From Sphingobacterium puteale (GTDB lineage Bacteria; Bacteroidota; Bacteroidia; Sphingobacteriales; Sphingobacteriaceae): DNA of 64,000 nt. The stretch is taken from the NCBI RefSeq assembly GCF_003627955.1, contig NZ_RBWS01000004.1, positions 310,001 to 374,000 of the forward strand, written 5' to 3'. This document shows positions 54,003-63,616 of this stretch, piece by piece. The notes beneath the pieces are model-generated. The model was not told the origin of the DNA. It made no database searches and saw nothing but the letters and a program-made list of their open reading frames with translations. Made by a program: the position numbers and the translations under genes. Position 1 is the first letter of the stretch. Every line of letters begins with the position of its first letter.

Positions 54003-54635
54003 ATGATAAAGATAGCGATTACGGATGATCACCCTCTTTTACTGGAGGGACTAAAAAATATTATTAATACCCATGAAGATTTTGAGGTGGTGGGTATGTA
54101 TGCAAGTGCTGTGGACTTATCCAAAAACATTGCCTCGGATGCGCCGCTTGTATTGTTACTGGATATCAATCTTCCCGATGCAAATGGAATTGATCTGGTA
54201 AAGGGATTGAAAGAGAGCTATAAAGAGCTAAAAATTATAGCTTTTAGTGTTCATAACGAACTAGCGGTAATCAATAGTATATTAAATGAGGGAGCAGATG
54301 CTTATCTTCAAAAAAATGCCACCGGCACGGAGATCATTGCCGCCATATCTGATGTTTTGATCGGTAAGCGCTACATCTGTGCCAAAACCCAGGTCATACT
54401 CAATAAGAAGACGGAAGCAGGACTGAAACAAGTTCCCAAACTTACCCGTCGCGAAAAGGAGATACTGACCTTTGTGGCTAAAGGAATGACAACCAATCAG
54501 ATTGCTGAATCCTTATTTATCAGTTCACATACCGTGGAAAGTCACCGTAAAAATTTAATGGAAAAATTTCAGACAAAAAGTGTGACCGCGGCGGTGAAAT
54601 CTGCCATAGAATATGGTCTGATACGAGAAGCTTAA
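54003..54635 (+). CDS. LuxR/NarL-type response regulator
   Basis: A 210-residue regulator with a receiver domain (about 1-120; phosphoacceptor Asp in LLLDINLPDANG near residue 54; Lys in LQKNATGTEI) and a C-terminal LuxR helix-turn-helix (LTRREKEILTFVAKGMTTNQIAESLFISSHTVESHRKNLM). Immediately downstream of the TPR histidine kinase, so the pair is a two-component system. Targets unknown; the next two genes on the strand are candidates. Confidence 0.94.
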   Translation: MIKIAITDDHPLLLEGLKNIINTHEDFEVVGMYASAVDLSKNIASDAPLVLLLDINLPDANGIDLVKGLKESYKELKIIAFSVHNELAVINSILNEGADAYLQKNATGTEIIAAISDVLIGKRYICAKTQVILNKKTEAGLKQVPKLTRREKEILTFVAKGMTTNQIAESLFISSHTVESHRKNLMEKFQTKSVTAAVKSAIEYGLIREA

Positions 54636-54730
54636 AGGAAATCCTCGAATTACCTGAATTCAGGGATGAGAATAGCCTCTTGCATTTGATACTTTTGATG
54701 CGATAGATAAGTAGTAGAAAGTATCAATGT

Positions 54731-56788
54731 ATGGTCATATCAAATTTTTTGTTGAGTTATCGGGGAAGAAAATTGCTTCGTTATGGTTTTGGTGTAGTAT
54801 TGTGCTTAGGAGCTGGTTTCGGTACCGTTTGTGCACAGGGATCATTGAGCAAAATACCCGATGGATCGAATACAGTAGTAGCTATTAATTTAGCTAAGCT
54901 CGTTGAATCCGCTGAGGCTGCCACATTGAATAATTTGTTGGATCGTATCGGTTTTTTCAAATACTTTGAAAAGAAAGACCTTGATCTGCAGAATGATTTT
55001 CAGCAGACTGGCGTCGACGCAAAAGGTATTGCTGTATATTACAGAAATAATAGGGATAGTTTGCTGTATGGCGAGCTGATTCTCCCGATCGCTGATATCG
55101 ATCACTTTGATAGATTGCTTAAGATGGAAGGGACTTCGCTTCCGGCCTTTAACGGTTATAGCCGATTTAGAACGGCGGATGGTCAATTGCTCGCTTGGAC
55201 TGCAAAGGAGCTTAGGGTGCTGAAAGGAGAGGTTGGACCAACTTATTTTGCCAACGATTCTATCGCAGGAGTATATGGTATTGAAAATATAGATTATGCC
55301 GCCGCTGCGGTATCTGCCGCTACTGCGGCAGCAGACGAGGCCGAGGCTGCTGCTAATTGTGCTGATTTTGTATTAACGGATTCCACCACAATGGAGTGGG
55401 AAGCATTTGACTTTGATACATTGCAAACTGAGGTACAGCAGGAGGAAGAAGAACCGTTGGAGATCTATGACAGTGTGCAGGACGCCGATACAAATGTCTA
55501 TGACAATCATATCAACTATGATTCACTTGATGCGACTTTTGAGGACGTGAATAAACGAAATGATTCCATTAAAAATATATTGTTGGAAAAATGGCTGCTG
55601 CATGAACAGGAGCAATTATTGAGCAGTAAATATCCATGTATAAGCGCGCAGGAGCAGGCTCGATTAGAAAAAAATATCGATCTTGTGCGTGTGTGGCTAC
55701 CCAAAATTGACAGCTTTTATAATGGGCTTCATTCTGTACGCTCGATTGTGGACGCTTATTATAATACCAGTAGTTTTTCTTTGGAAAGTGGATATAGGGA
55801 CATGTTTTTTGATCTGGTCCAGCAACGCAATAAAATTATGCTGAAAACCACCGTGACTTTGGGAAAAGACCTGATAAGCCTAACCAAAAAATTGTACGCC
55901 AGGAAGCCAAATCCAAAGTTCGCTAAGTATTTAACTGCGGAAACATTCGGATATTTTAATGTCAATGTGAACACTGCTGCGTACCTAAAGGAAATACCAG
56001 TATTTTTTACAAAAAACCTGAAAAAATACTTTGGAAAAGAAAATGAGGTACTTGAGCTTATGGCCCTTGGACTTGAAATTGCACTGGATGAAAAGGCTAT
56101 CGCTAAAATTATTCCCGGCGATAATTTGGTTGTTGTCAATGGAATAACCAATTTAAAGATCGACTATGTTGATTACGATTACGACGATAATTACGATGTA
56201 AAGGAGGTTCATATGACCAAGGAGGAGAGGGTGCCATCTTTTATCTGGATGTTTACATCCGAAGATCAAAGGATTTTTAAAAAGGTATTGGATGTCGCGG
56301 TATCAAAAGCCGATGCAACCTTTGCTGGGGGTATCTATAAAATCAAACAAGGCAATGGCAAAGAATTTCCTTTATACCTGATGTTCCATGAAGATCTAGT
56401 GATGATCAGCAACGATAGCCTGCAGCTAAACAAAATTTTGTACAAAAGGTATCCGACCAAATCCAATACATCTTTTGTTAAGCTTATGAAAGGAAGTAAG
56501 TTTTCTGCGGCTTTCCAAACAAAGAAAATACCAGCGTTGACAAAAGATTTGAATCTTGTATTGGGCAATAGTTGGCGTGCGAAATTAGAGGAATTGAATA
56601 ATTATGGTAATTTTACGTTGAGTTCTAAAGGAATTGTTGGTGATAGATTGGAAACAGATTTGCAACTTGAGTTACCGACAAAGGCAAACAATGCGATGCA
56701 GTTTGTTATCAACCAATTGCTAGAAGGAATTGTGCCGGATGAACAATCCGACCTGGATGAACCAATTGATGTAACAGACAATGATTAA
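54731..56788 (+). CDS. Exported uncharacterised protein, 685 aa
   Basis: A 685-residue protein with an N-terminal signal-like segment (LLRYGFGVVLCLGAGFGTVCAQG). The mature part starts LSKIPDGSNTVVAINLAKL, a pattern reminiscent of DUF4836-type Bacteroidota proteins, though I am not sure. Around residues 195-285 lies an Ala-rich then acidic low-complexity stretch (AATAAADEAEAAANC, then many E, D and Y), an unusual insert. No catalytic motif was recognised. Starts 95 bp after the response regulator and overlaps the next gene by 8 bp (the two would be coupled). Confidence 0.7.
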   Translation: MVISNFLLSYRGRKLLRYGFGVVLCLGAGFGTVCAQGSLSKIPDGSNTVVAINLAKLVESAEAATLNNLLDRIGFFKYFEKKDLDLQNDFQQTGVDAKGIAVYYRNNRDSLLYGELILPIADIDHFDRLLKMEGTSLPAFNGYSRFRTADGQLLAWTAKELRVLKGEVGPTYFANDSIAGVYGIENIDYAAAAVSAATAAADEAEAAANCADFVLTDSTTMEWEAFDFDTLQTEVQQEEEEPLEIYDSVQDADTNVYDNHINYDSLDATFEDVNKRNDSIKNILLEKWLLHEQEQLLSSKYPCISAQEQARLEKNIDLVRVWLPKIDSFYNGLHSVRSIVDAYYNTSSFSLESGYRDMFFDLVQQRNKIMLKTTVTLGKDLISLTKKLYARKPNPKFAKYLTAETFGYFNVNVNTAAYLKEIPVFFTKNLKKYFGKENEVLELMALGLEIALDEKAIAKIIPGDNLVVVNGITNLKIDYVDYDYDDNYDVKEVHMTKEERVPSFIWMFTSEDQRIFKKVLDVAVSKADATFAGGIYKIKQGNGKEFPLYLMFHEDLVMISNDSLQLNKILYKRYPTKSNTSFVKLMKGSKFSAAFQTKKIPALTKDLNLVLGNSWRAKLEELNNYGNFTLSSKGIVGDRLETDLQLELPTKANNAMQFVINQLLEGIVPDEQSDLDEPIDVTDND

Positions 56789-58064
56789 AAAAGGAATAAT
56801 TTGGACTTTAGGGATTATCGTAGGATTAGCGATAATAGGCTGGGGCATCTATATCGTTCGACAGCAGCAGTCGTATAAATCTGTCGTTCATAAAAAGAGC
56901 AAGGCATTATTAACCATTTCGTTGGATGATATCTTGCTTAACCAACTCTTTGATAATTGGCAGACGGCACCGAAAGGGGGGCAGGACTTCGCTAAAAAAT
57001 TGACTAAGCTAAAGGATAATGGAATCGATATCAAGGCCAATGTATTTCTTTTTTCCCTTGAAGATAGCGCGAAGAACTTCTATGCGTTTTTGGATCTGAA
57101 AAATGAAAAGCAATTTCTGACCTTTTTAAAAGAAGGCCTTTCTGTGGATTCCATTGAAAATAATGCTGCTCCGGGAGTAAATTACGCGTACCATAATGCG
57201 AATAAAATAGCATTTGTCTGGAAAGGTGACGCTCTATTGGTAGGACTAGGCTTTTATCTTGACAAAAAGAAGGAAGAAATGCTCCGCTTGATCCAATCAG
57301 ACACTGATCGTATCTCCATTGAAAATTTCATTAATCATCCGGGTGAATTAACACGTAAATCGTTGCGTTATAGCGATATTTCAACAAAAAATTTCGTTGA
57401 ATTTGACCTGAAAGGCAACCGCATTGAGATTATGGGGGAGCTTCAGTCAAATACATGGAATTTTCCGCAAGAATATCTTGTCCGTGAGCTGGTCGATGCG
57501 GATTATATTGGCAAAGGCTGGGTCAATTTCCCGGACAAACGTTTGAAAACACTGATAAAGGATATACTTGTTGATCTACCATTAGCAGCGGACTCGATTA
57601 TGGCGCATGCAAATGGGGATTATGTTGATATTGAAGTGTTGAATAATCAAGTTGTACAAACGGATACCATTATTAATTATGCCGTCAACGACAATTTTGA
57701 AACCGTGGAGGAGAAAACCCCTTATGAAAGTAAAGTGCCTAATGTTAGGTTGAGCGTAAGGGGTGATGCAGGATTACCAAAATTTTTGCCCAATAAGTTA
57801 TTTTACCAATGGTTTCAGAAAAGAGATGATCAGGTCAGTATCTTATCTACCGCCCCAACGATAGATAAATTACAGTCAAAATACGCGAAGACCAATAGTC
57901 TTTCGCACCTGGCGATTCATCTGGCAGACTGGCCGAATGGCCTCAAAGTGGCTCCGGTTTTAATGCTAAAGGCTTTTGCATCGGATATGGATCTGAGTTT
58001 AAAAGTGGTCAGGTCCAATCAGCTTATTCTTCAGGGGACTATTCGGGACTACTCGTATGAATAA
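56781..58064 (+). CDS. Membrane-anchored uncharacterised protein, 427 aa
   Basis: A 427-residue protein with an N-terminal membrane anchor (GIIWTLGIIVGLAIIGWGIYI) and a large extracytoplasmic part. The early segment (KALLTISLDDILLNQLFDNWQ... GIDIKANVFLFSLEDSAKNFYAFLDL) resembles the start of the preceding 685-residue protein (NTVVAINLAKLVES... GVDAKGIAVYYRNNRDSLLYGELIL), suggesting a shared domain. Starts 8 bp before the preceding stop. Function unknown; may be co-regulated with the two-component system upstream. Confidence 0.7.
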   Translation: MIKKGIIWTLGIIVGLAIIGWGIYIVRQQQSYKSVVHKKSKALLTISLDDILLNQLFDNWQTAPKGGQDFAKKLTKLKDNGIDIKANVFLFSLEDSAKNFYAFLDLKNEKQFLTFLKEGLSVDSIENNAAPGVNYAYHNANKIAFVWKGDALLVGLGFYLDKKKEEMLRLIQSDTDRISIENFINHPGELTRKSLRYSDISTKNFVEFDLKGNRIEIMGELQSNTWNFPQEYLVRELVDADYIGKGWVNFPDKRLKTLIKDILVDLPLAADSIMAHANGDYVDIEVLNNQVVQTDTIINYAVNDNFETVEEKTPYESKVPNVRLSVRGDAGLPKFLPNKLFYQWFQKRDDQVSILSTAPTIDKLQSKYAKTNSLSHLAIHLADWPNGLKVAPVLMLKAFASDMDLSLKVVRSNQLILQGTIRDYSYE

Positions 58065-58160
58065 CAGGGGGATTTGCCAGTAACTTGGCAGCGTTTCTTC
58101 GTAAATCCAAAACATTCTTTGCCAGTAGGTGGTTTATTCATATTAAAAAAGACCATCAAT

Positions 58161-59171
58161 ATGGATATAAGGACTAAAAGTCGAAGTAAAATAAAGACCT
58201 ACTGGCGAATTTTGAAGAGTTCAGTTTCTGGGTTTCTGAATGAAGATTCCATGAAATACAGTGCCTCCTTATCTTATTATACCGTTTTTTCCATTGGCCC
58301 GATACTCGTGTTGATCATCGCGCTTGCGGGTATATTTTATGGCGAAGATGCCATTGAAGGCAAGGTGTTTATGGAGTTACGGGGTTTAGTTGGTAACAGT
58401 GCCGCCAAACAGATTCAGGAAGTTATTCAAAATCTCGAACTATCGGGCAAATCCAATATGGCCCTGCTGATCAGTAGTATCACCCTGATCTTAGGGGCAA
58501 CAAGTGTATTTGGGGACATCCAAAATTCGATCAATAAAATCTGGCATGTACGGGCCAAGCCAAAGAAAGGCTGGCTGAAGTTAATTCAGGATCGTTTGTT
58601 GTCTTCTTCCTTAGTCATCGGCCTGGGGTTTTTACTGGTGGTTACCCTGATTATCAATGGCATAATTTTGGCATTGACTGGACAGTTACAGCGCTATTTT
58701 CCTGACATGACAGTTATGTTGGTTGATGGAATCAACTTTGCATTATCGTTTGGTATTATATTCGTGCTTTTTAGCATTATCTTTAAGGTTCTTCCCGACG
58801 TCAATATTCAGTGGCGTAATGTACGTGCAGGAGCCTTATTTACCTCCACCTTATTTGTGCTGGGCCGCTACCTGATCGGAATATACCTGGAACATTCGGC
58901 AACTCAGGACACTTATGGTGCGGCAGGCTCCTTTGTCCTGATTTTACTATGGGTGTATTATACGGCTGCTATATTATATTTTGGAGCGATCTACACCAGA
59001 GAGTATGCAACTGTGATGGGTATTCCGATTGAGCCGGCTCAATTTGCGGTACATGTCGAAACTCAGGAGATCGAACGCTCGGGTGGTGAGATTCCTCCAG
59101 CCCCGCTTACGCAGGAAGAGAAACAGGTCATATCTGACCAGCCATCTGATTCTGGAGCTAGGACGCCATGA
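58161..59171 (+). CDS. YihY/BrkB-family membrane protein
   Basis: A 336-residue protein from the ATG at 58161; the frame opens earlier from a TTG at 58074 but that extension (29 residues) is unlike the family. Six membrane segments are visible, with landmarks DSMKYSASLSYYTVFSIGPILVLIIALAG, INKIWHVR and GAAGSFVLILLWVYYTAAILYFGA typical of YihY (once called BrkB or RNase BN, wrongly). Hydrophilic C-terminal tail. Function not established; suggested membrane transport. Located 97 bp after the preceding protein, possibly in one transcript. Confidence 0.82.
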   Translation: MDIRTKSRSKIKTYWRILKSSVSGFLNEDSMKYSASLSYYTVFSIGPILVLIIALAGIFYGEDAIEGKVFMELRGLVGNSAAKQIQEVIQNLELSGKSNMALLISSITLILGATSVFGDIQNSINKIWHVRAKPKKGWLKLIQDRLLSSSLVIGLGFLLVVTLIINGIILALTGQLQRYFPDMTVMLVDGINFALSFGIIFVLFSIIFKVLPDVNIQWRNVRAGALFTSTLFVLGRYLIGIYLEHSATQDTYGAAGSFVLILLWVYYTAAILYFGAIYTREYATVMGIPIEPAQFAVHVETQEIERSGGEIPPAPLTQEEKQVISDQPSDSGARTP

Positions 59172-59234
59172 GGTAGGCGAAGGATTATCCATCGCTTTAC
59201 CTTTACTGCTTGTCGGGCGGGATCTGCTAAATTC

Positions 59235-59948
59235 CTATGGAGAAACCGTTTCTTCGGTGTCTATGATATTCTGCTCACGATACAATTTTCTGCCAATAAT
59301 GCCTTTGTCGCCCAAGGCCCGTCCCTTAATAAGCCATGAAGTACCAAACAGAAACAGTGAAACTGCTTCAAAGGTCAATGTGGCATACTCAAAAAGCTCA
59401 AATGGGATTAAAGTAATACAAACGATTATACCATAGCCGCAGAATCTGTAGATGTTATTTTCATTGACCATGCTGATTGGAATTGCTGTATTGAGCGCTT
59501 GGCCAATCGTAAATACGTGAATAGAAAGGAAGGCAAACGTGAGAAAAAGCACTGCAGCAAATCCATAATGCAGTTCCTTTAAGCCAAAAGAGATCAATGT
59601 ACATTGTGTACAGCTGGTGCCGGTCGGATCTGTCGGTATAAATGCAACTCCAATAGCCATGAATCCCGCTAGGTTTGTGAGGTAGTTATCATTCTTCCAG
59701 AAGACTTTATTGCCATTACCTTTATAACAAATTAAAAATAGACCTACAGCACATAATGTTCCGGTAAAAATTTCTCGCAGGTTTGAGAAGTAATAGTGAC
59801 TTATGGAAGGTTGAATACCAGTACCGAAAAACTTGAATAGCGAAAGTAATACTAAGATAATGGGTAAAAAAATACCCAAATAACCGATCGCTCGGCGTAA
59901 TCTTCGATAAGCAAAAAGATTTTGGTGCTGAATTTTATTAAAATGCAT
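59235..59948 (-). CDS. Integral membrane protein, DUF998-like
   Basis: A 237-residue membrane protein with about six membrane spans (for example IGYLGIFLPIILVLLSLF, IFTGTLCAVGLFLICY, GFAAVLFLTFAFLSIHVF, YGIIVCITLIPFELFE). The pattern ISHYYFSNLREIFTGTLCAVG and FIPTDP recalls DUF998 proteins, but this is by eye. No function known. On the minus strand, convergent with the YihY gene and 89 bp downstream of the PfkB-type kinase stop. Confidence 0.65.
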   Translation of the reverse strand: MHFNKIQHQNLFAYRRLRRAIGYLGIFLPIILVLLSLFKFFGTGIQPSISHYYFSNLREIFTGTLCAVGLFLICYKGNGNKVFWKNDNYLTNLAGFMAIGVAFIPTDPTGTSCTQCTLISFGLKELHYGFAAVLFLTFAFLSIHVFTIGQALNTAIPISMVNENNIYRFCGYGIIVCITLIPFELFEYATLTFEAVSLFLFGTSWLIKGRALGDKGIIGRKLYREQNIIDTEETVSP

Positions 59949-60037
59949 AGATAATGATAACTAAATAGTTTAAGAACTCCTTTTTGTAAGTTGGCAACCA
60001 ATGATAAGACAGGCTAAGCCAGCAGAGGCTTACATTT

Positions 60038-60973
60038 TTATTGTTTTCTGACCTCGTTATACAACCTGTCAACATCTTTCTTTTGAAAGAGCGCAGTTCC
60101 TTCAGCCATTGTGGTGGCCGAACCGCAGGCAATTCCCATACGAAGTATTTCTTCAGTTGTGCCCTGGTTGACCAGGACGGATACCATTCCGGCAACCATA
60201 CTATCTCCGGCACCAACAGTACTCCGTATCTTTACAAGTGGTGGTACCATCTGAATTTTTTCTGTCGCGGTGTACAATACAGCGCCTTGGGCGCCCAACG
60301 AGACGACAACAATGTTGGCTTGACCTTGCATAATAATCTGTTGAGCAGCGTGATCTAAATCGGCGTTTTCCAGTTCCTCTTTTCCAACAAGGGCCGCCAG
60401 CTCACCGGCATTAGGTTTCAGCAAAAATACTCCTTCTTTAAGTGCAACTTTCAGTGCATCGCCTGATGTATCGACGATTACCTTACTTCCTCTCGCTTTA
60501 TATTTGTAGATAAAAAATCCAATAAAGTCAGCGGGAACATCGCCGGGGAGACTACCGCTAATGACGACAAAATCCGGTGCTGGGCTTATTTGGTCGATAA
60601 GAGCCAGAATCTCATCTTGTTCATTTTTCGAAAAAGTCTCACCAGGAAATCCAAATCGGTATTGTTGATTCGTGGTCTTGTCTACTACGATAAAATTTTC
60701 CCTTGTTTCACTCCCTAAATGCACTGGTAGGATATCGAGTTCTTCCTTTTTCAATAAATTCTCGAGCATACTGCCCGTTTTTCCGCCAGATGTGAAAAGT
60801 GCATCTGAAGGTATGTCAAGCCGCTTGAGCGCCCGACTTACATTAATGCCGCCGCCGCCAGCTTCATACTTTGGGCGATCACAGCGCAATTTCTTTTCGG
60901 GAACAATATTTTGAACGCTGGTGCTCTTGTCGACCGAAGGGTTTAGTGTTATGGTTAAAACAGTTTTTTTCAT
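60038..60973 (-). CDS. PfkB-family sugar kinase (1-phosphofructokinase/tagatose-6-phosphate kinase type)
   Basis: A 311-residue PfkB-family kinase. The N-terminal TITLNPSVDKSTSV and YEAGGGGINVSRALKRL (substrate loop), VSGSLPGDVPADF, KPNAGELAALVG and the C-terminal PfkB signature STVGAGDSMVAGMV with catalytic Asp are visible. Length and motifs fit FruK, LacC or PfkB; which one is not decidable without context, and no PTS genes lie nearby. Phosphorylates a sugar phosphate with ATP. Confidence 0.88.
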   Translation of the reverse strand: MKKTVLTITLNPSVDKSTSVQNIVPEKKLRCDRPKYEAGGGGINVSRALKRLDIPSDALFTSGGKTGSMLENLLKKEELDILPVHLGSETRENFIVVDKTTNQQYRFGFPGETFSKNEQDEILALIDQISPAPDFVVISGSLPGDVPADFIGFFIYKYKARGSKVIVDTSGDALKVALKEGVFLLKPNAGELAALVGKEELENADLDHAAQQIIMQGQANIVVVSLGAQGAVLYTATEKIQMVPPLVKIRSTVGAGDSMVAGMVSVLVNQGTTEEILRMGIACGSATTMAEGTALFQKKDVDRLYNEVRKQ

Positions 60974-61228
60974 CCGATTGCTTTTATTAAATTTAGGATT
61001 TTCTTAGCATATTATCGCCAGTAACAAGCGATAATAGTGCAATGCTGATGCTCACGTTATATTCTGTAAACGGCCATCGTCGAGAAACATGTCCACCAAT
61101 AGCAAGTCTACTGATTTGGCACGAAAAAGATCAGTAAACGGCGAAACACGCAAGACGCCGGCAACTGTCGCATCGGAGAGATTTTTTTTGGCCATGGGCT
61201 GTCATCTAAAATGGCTATAATCAGTTTT
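60974..61228. other. Intergenic region with a possible receiver-domain remnant
   Basis: About 255 bp between the kinase gene and the TPR histidine kinase, both minus. A 47-codon minus-strand ORF (61052-61195, from ATG) contains SVDLLLVDMFLDDGRL, which resembles the acceptor strand of a receiver domain, exactly where a response regulator gene might be expected. The remainder shows no similarity I can detect. This could be chance. Confidence 0.3.
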
Positions 61229-63184
61229 TTATCGCACATAAGTCTCAATATTTACTGAGGTGCCGTGTTCGGGCGTACTATCGATTGACAACTTCCCTTT
61301 AAGAAAATTAACCCGATTCTGGATATTCTTGAAGCCAATTCCAGACGCATTTGCAAGTTTGGTCGGGTCGAATCCTTTGCCATCGTCATCTACCGTGATT
61401 AAAATACTGTCCTTTTCTTGAATAAGTTGGATAAGAATATTTTTAGCCTCGCCATGCTTGATCGCATTCGTTAATAATTCTTGAACAATACGGTAAATAT
61501 GAACGGTATTATTCGGACAAAGATCAGCGAATAAGCTATTGGACTGAAACTCTATCTGCACTTCTGAGCTTATTCTATCCGCACATAAGTCATGCACGGC
61601 TGTTGCAAGTCCGTTTTTTAGTAGATTTTCGGGCATCATCCCCCTTGCGGTTCTTCTGAGCTCTCCAATAGCGATGCCCAATTGCTCATTTGCATTCTGC
61701 ACCTTAATTGCTTTATCTCCACTTGGATCGGAAAGTTTCAGTTTTATGCCACTCAAGGTTCCGCCAATGCCATCATGTAAGTCTCGGGCGATTCGCATGC
61801 GCTCACGGTCTTCACCTTCCAGGAGAGCCTGTGCTATCTTTAATTCTTTATCTTTTTCAATTTCTTCCAGCCGTTTTTTATTATTTTTTTTATTTGTTCT
61901 TAACACGTAGAAAAGAAAAAACATGATCACTAAAAGTGCCGATGCGCCAATGCCTAAAACTAAATTAAGCAAAACCTGATTTTTGTTTTTCAGTGTGGCC
62001 TCCCGTTTCTCATTTTCCAATAAAGCTATCCGCTTCTCTTTTTCTGCTGTTTGATAGTCAATTTCCAGATCCTGAATCTCAACTTCCATATTTTCAAATT
62101 TCGTGCTATCTGAGATATCCGAATATTTTTTCTGAAAGTCATAGGCTGTCCTGTAATCACCGGACATGCTAGCCAGGAGAGCAACATCCTGCGCATGTTT
62201 TGCTGCGACTGACTTCCGATCGTCTTCTTTTGCCATCTCATATAATGTGAGTGCAGCTCGTTGCGCTTTTTTATACTCTCCAGCAAAATAGGCAAGCTCA
62301 TATTGGGAATTGTAAAAATCATAATAATTGGTTCTGCTTTTCAGCTTATCGAGCGCTTTTTCCGCCTGTGTAATAGCCTCCTTTGCTTTATTTAGATCCT
62401 TCTTTCTTACATAATACCAAGTCAGATAAGAATAATACCGGCCTGAGTATAATGTAGTTGGGCCGACCTGCGCCAAATAAGATTTCACCTGATCCAAGTG
62501 ATTTTTCATCAATGAAAGATTGTTCTGGCCATAGGCAATCAAACTGGCTATGAGATAAGTGCCAATTTTATGTTCTTCATCAAAATTATTCTTATTCAGA
62601 AAATCGATTCCCTTTTTAATATAAAAGGTCGCTTTCTCGTAGTCTTCCAGTTCATTAAAGGTGGCAGCGATATTCTCTAAAGTTACATGGTAAAGCCTAT
62701 TATCTTTTATTTTTTCAAATATAGGGAGGTTGTCAATTAATAACTTAGCTGACTTTTTAAGGTGTCCGGTGACCTGATAATTGGCGGCTAAGTTATTTTT
62801 CGCATAGGCGACAACCCGCATTTCCTCATTGGATTTTGCATTTTTTAAGATCTGGATAACCTGATTGTTATAGTATTCAGCGCTGTCCAGGTGGATCAAT
62901 ATCGTATGCAGATAACCCATGATCTGTCTGCCCTTTGCCCGATATAACGGGATCTTCGTTTTTTTGGACAGTGCTAGCGATCTATAGCCATATTGAAAGG
63001 CAGAACTACTATCTCCGCGCATAAAATATTCCCGGGTGAGCTTATTCGAGAGTGAAAGTTTAGCGGTGTCGGATTCGGCCGCCATAAATTCATTTCTTAG
63101 ACTATCTATCGCACCAGTCTCTTGACTATATACTAGAGGTAGCGATAGTATCGAATAGATTAAATGGAAAAGGAGTTTCTTCAT
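61229..63184 (-). CDS. Sensor histidine kinase with periplasmic TPRs (orphan)
   Basis: A 651-residue kinase built like that at 51744: signal peptide (about 1-20), TPRs (about 30-360), coiled coil (about 365-400), one membrane span near 405-427 (NLVLGIGASALLVIMFFLFYVL), HisKA_3 H-box RIARDLHDGIGG (His near 468) and HATPase motifs ELLTNAIKHGE and DDDGKGFDP. No intact response regulator is next to it: the gene downstream is a PfkB-type kinase. Partner may be elsewhere in the genome. Motifs for kinase activity appear complete. Confidence 0.92.
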   Translation of the reverse strand: MKKLLFHLIYSILSLPLVYSQETGAIDSLRNEFMAAESDTAKLSLSNKLTREYFMRGDSSSAFQYGYRSLALSKKTKIPLYRAKGRQIMGYLHTILIHLDSAEYYNNQVIQILKNAKSNEEMRVVAYAKNNLAANYQVTGHLKKSAKLLIDNLPIFEKIKDNRLYHVTLENIAATFNELEDYEKATFYIKKGIDFLNKNNFDEEHKIGTYLIASLIAYGQNNLSLMKNHLDQVKSYLAQVGPTTLYSGRYYSYLTWYYVRKKDLNKAKEAITQAEKALDKLKSRTNYYDFYNSQYELAYFAGEYKKAQRAALTLYEMAKEDDRKSVAAKHAQDVALLASMSGDYRTAYDFQKKYSDISDSTKFENMEVEIQDLEIDYQTAEKEKRIALLENEKREATLKNKNQVLLNLVLGIGASALLVIMFFLFYVLRTNKKNNKKRLEEIEKDKELKIAQALLEGEDRERMRIARDLHDGIGGTLSGIKLKLSDPSGDKAIKVQNANEQLGIAIGELRRTARGMMPENLLKNGLATAVHDLCADRISSEVQIEFQSNSLFADLCPNNTVHIYRIVQELLTNAIKHGEAKNILIQLIQEKDSILITVDDDGKGFDPTKLANASGIGFKNIQNRVNFLKGKLSIDSTPEHGTSVNIETYVR

Positions 63185-63616
63185 TGGGAGCTAGTAATTA
63201 TGTGCTGATCAGTGTTTTAAAATGACAAGCTCTATCCATTGACAAACATATTAAGTTTTGGCAACTATCGCAATACAGATAAACCACTAAATTTCCCCTC
63301 CCATTTTTAGGAGGAGAAAGTCTTTTTAGGATAAAACACTTCGTTTTTTTGAACCATTCGCGAATAGGTTGGTCATACCATTTTAAACTGATTTAGAATA
63401 ACAAAGTAATGCTGGTTAGGGTAAGCAAGACATAAGGCCATGTTAGTGTAAAGGTCGCTTGATGATGGCCTCCCCAAAAAAGCTGATCAAAAGATTAGTT
63501 TTTTTTGGAACTGATGCTATAAAACTTAACCGTGTTACAAAACAGATTTTATTATTGGGTTGCGATAAATTAAAACTGAAATTAGAAAGCCTTAGAGGAT
63601 TGGATAGAAGCCGTTT
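63185..63616. other. Gene-free stretch between histidine kinase and methyltransferase
   Basis: About 430 bp. One plus-strand frame (63459-63779) overlaps the methyltransferase antisense and is rejected. No hairpin with a T-run, tRNA or promoter match stood out. Confidence 0.5.

Noticed and set aside
59938..60216. Minus-strand ORF of 92 codons overlapping the PfkB-type kinase gene.
   Set aside because: It is a shadow of the kinase gene in another frame and has no features of its own.
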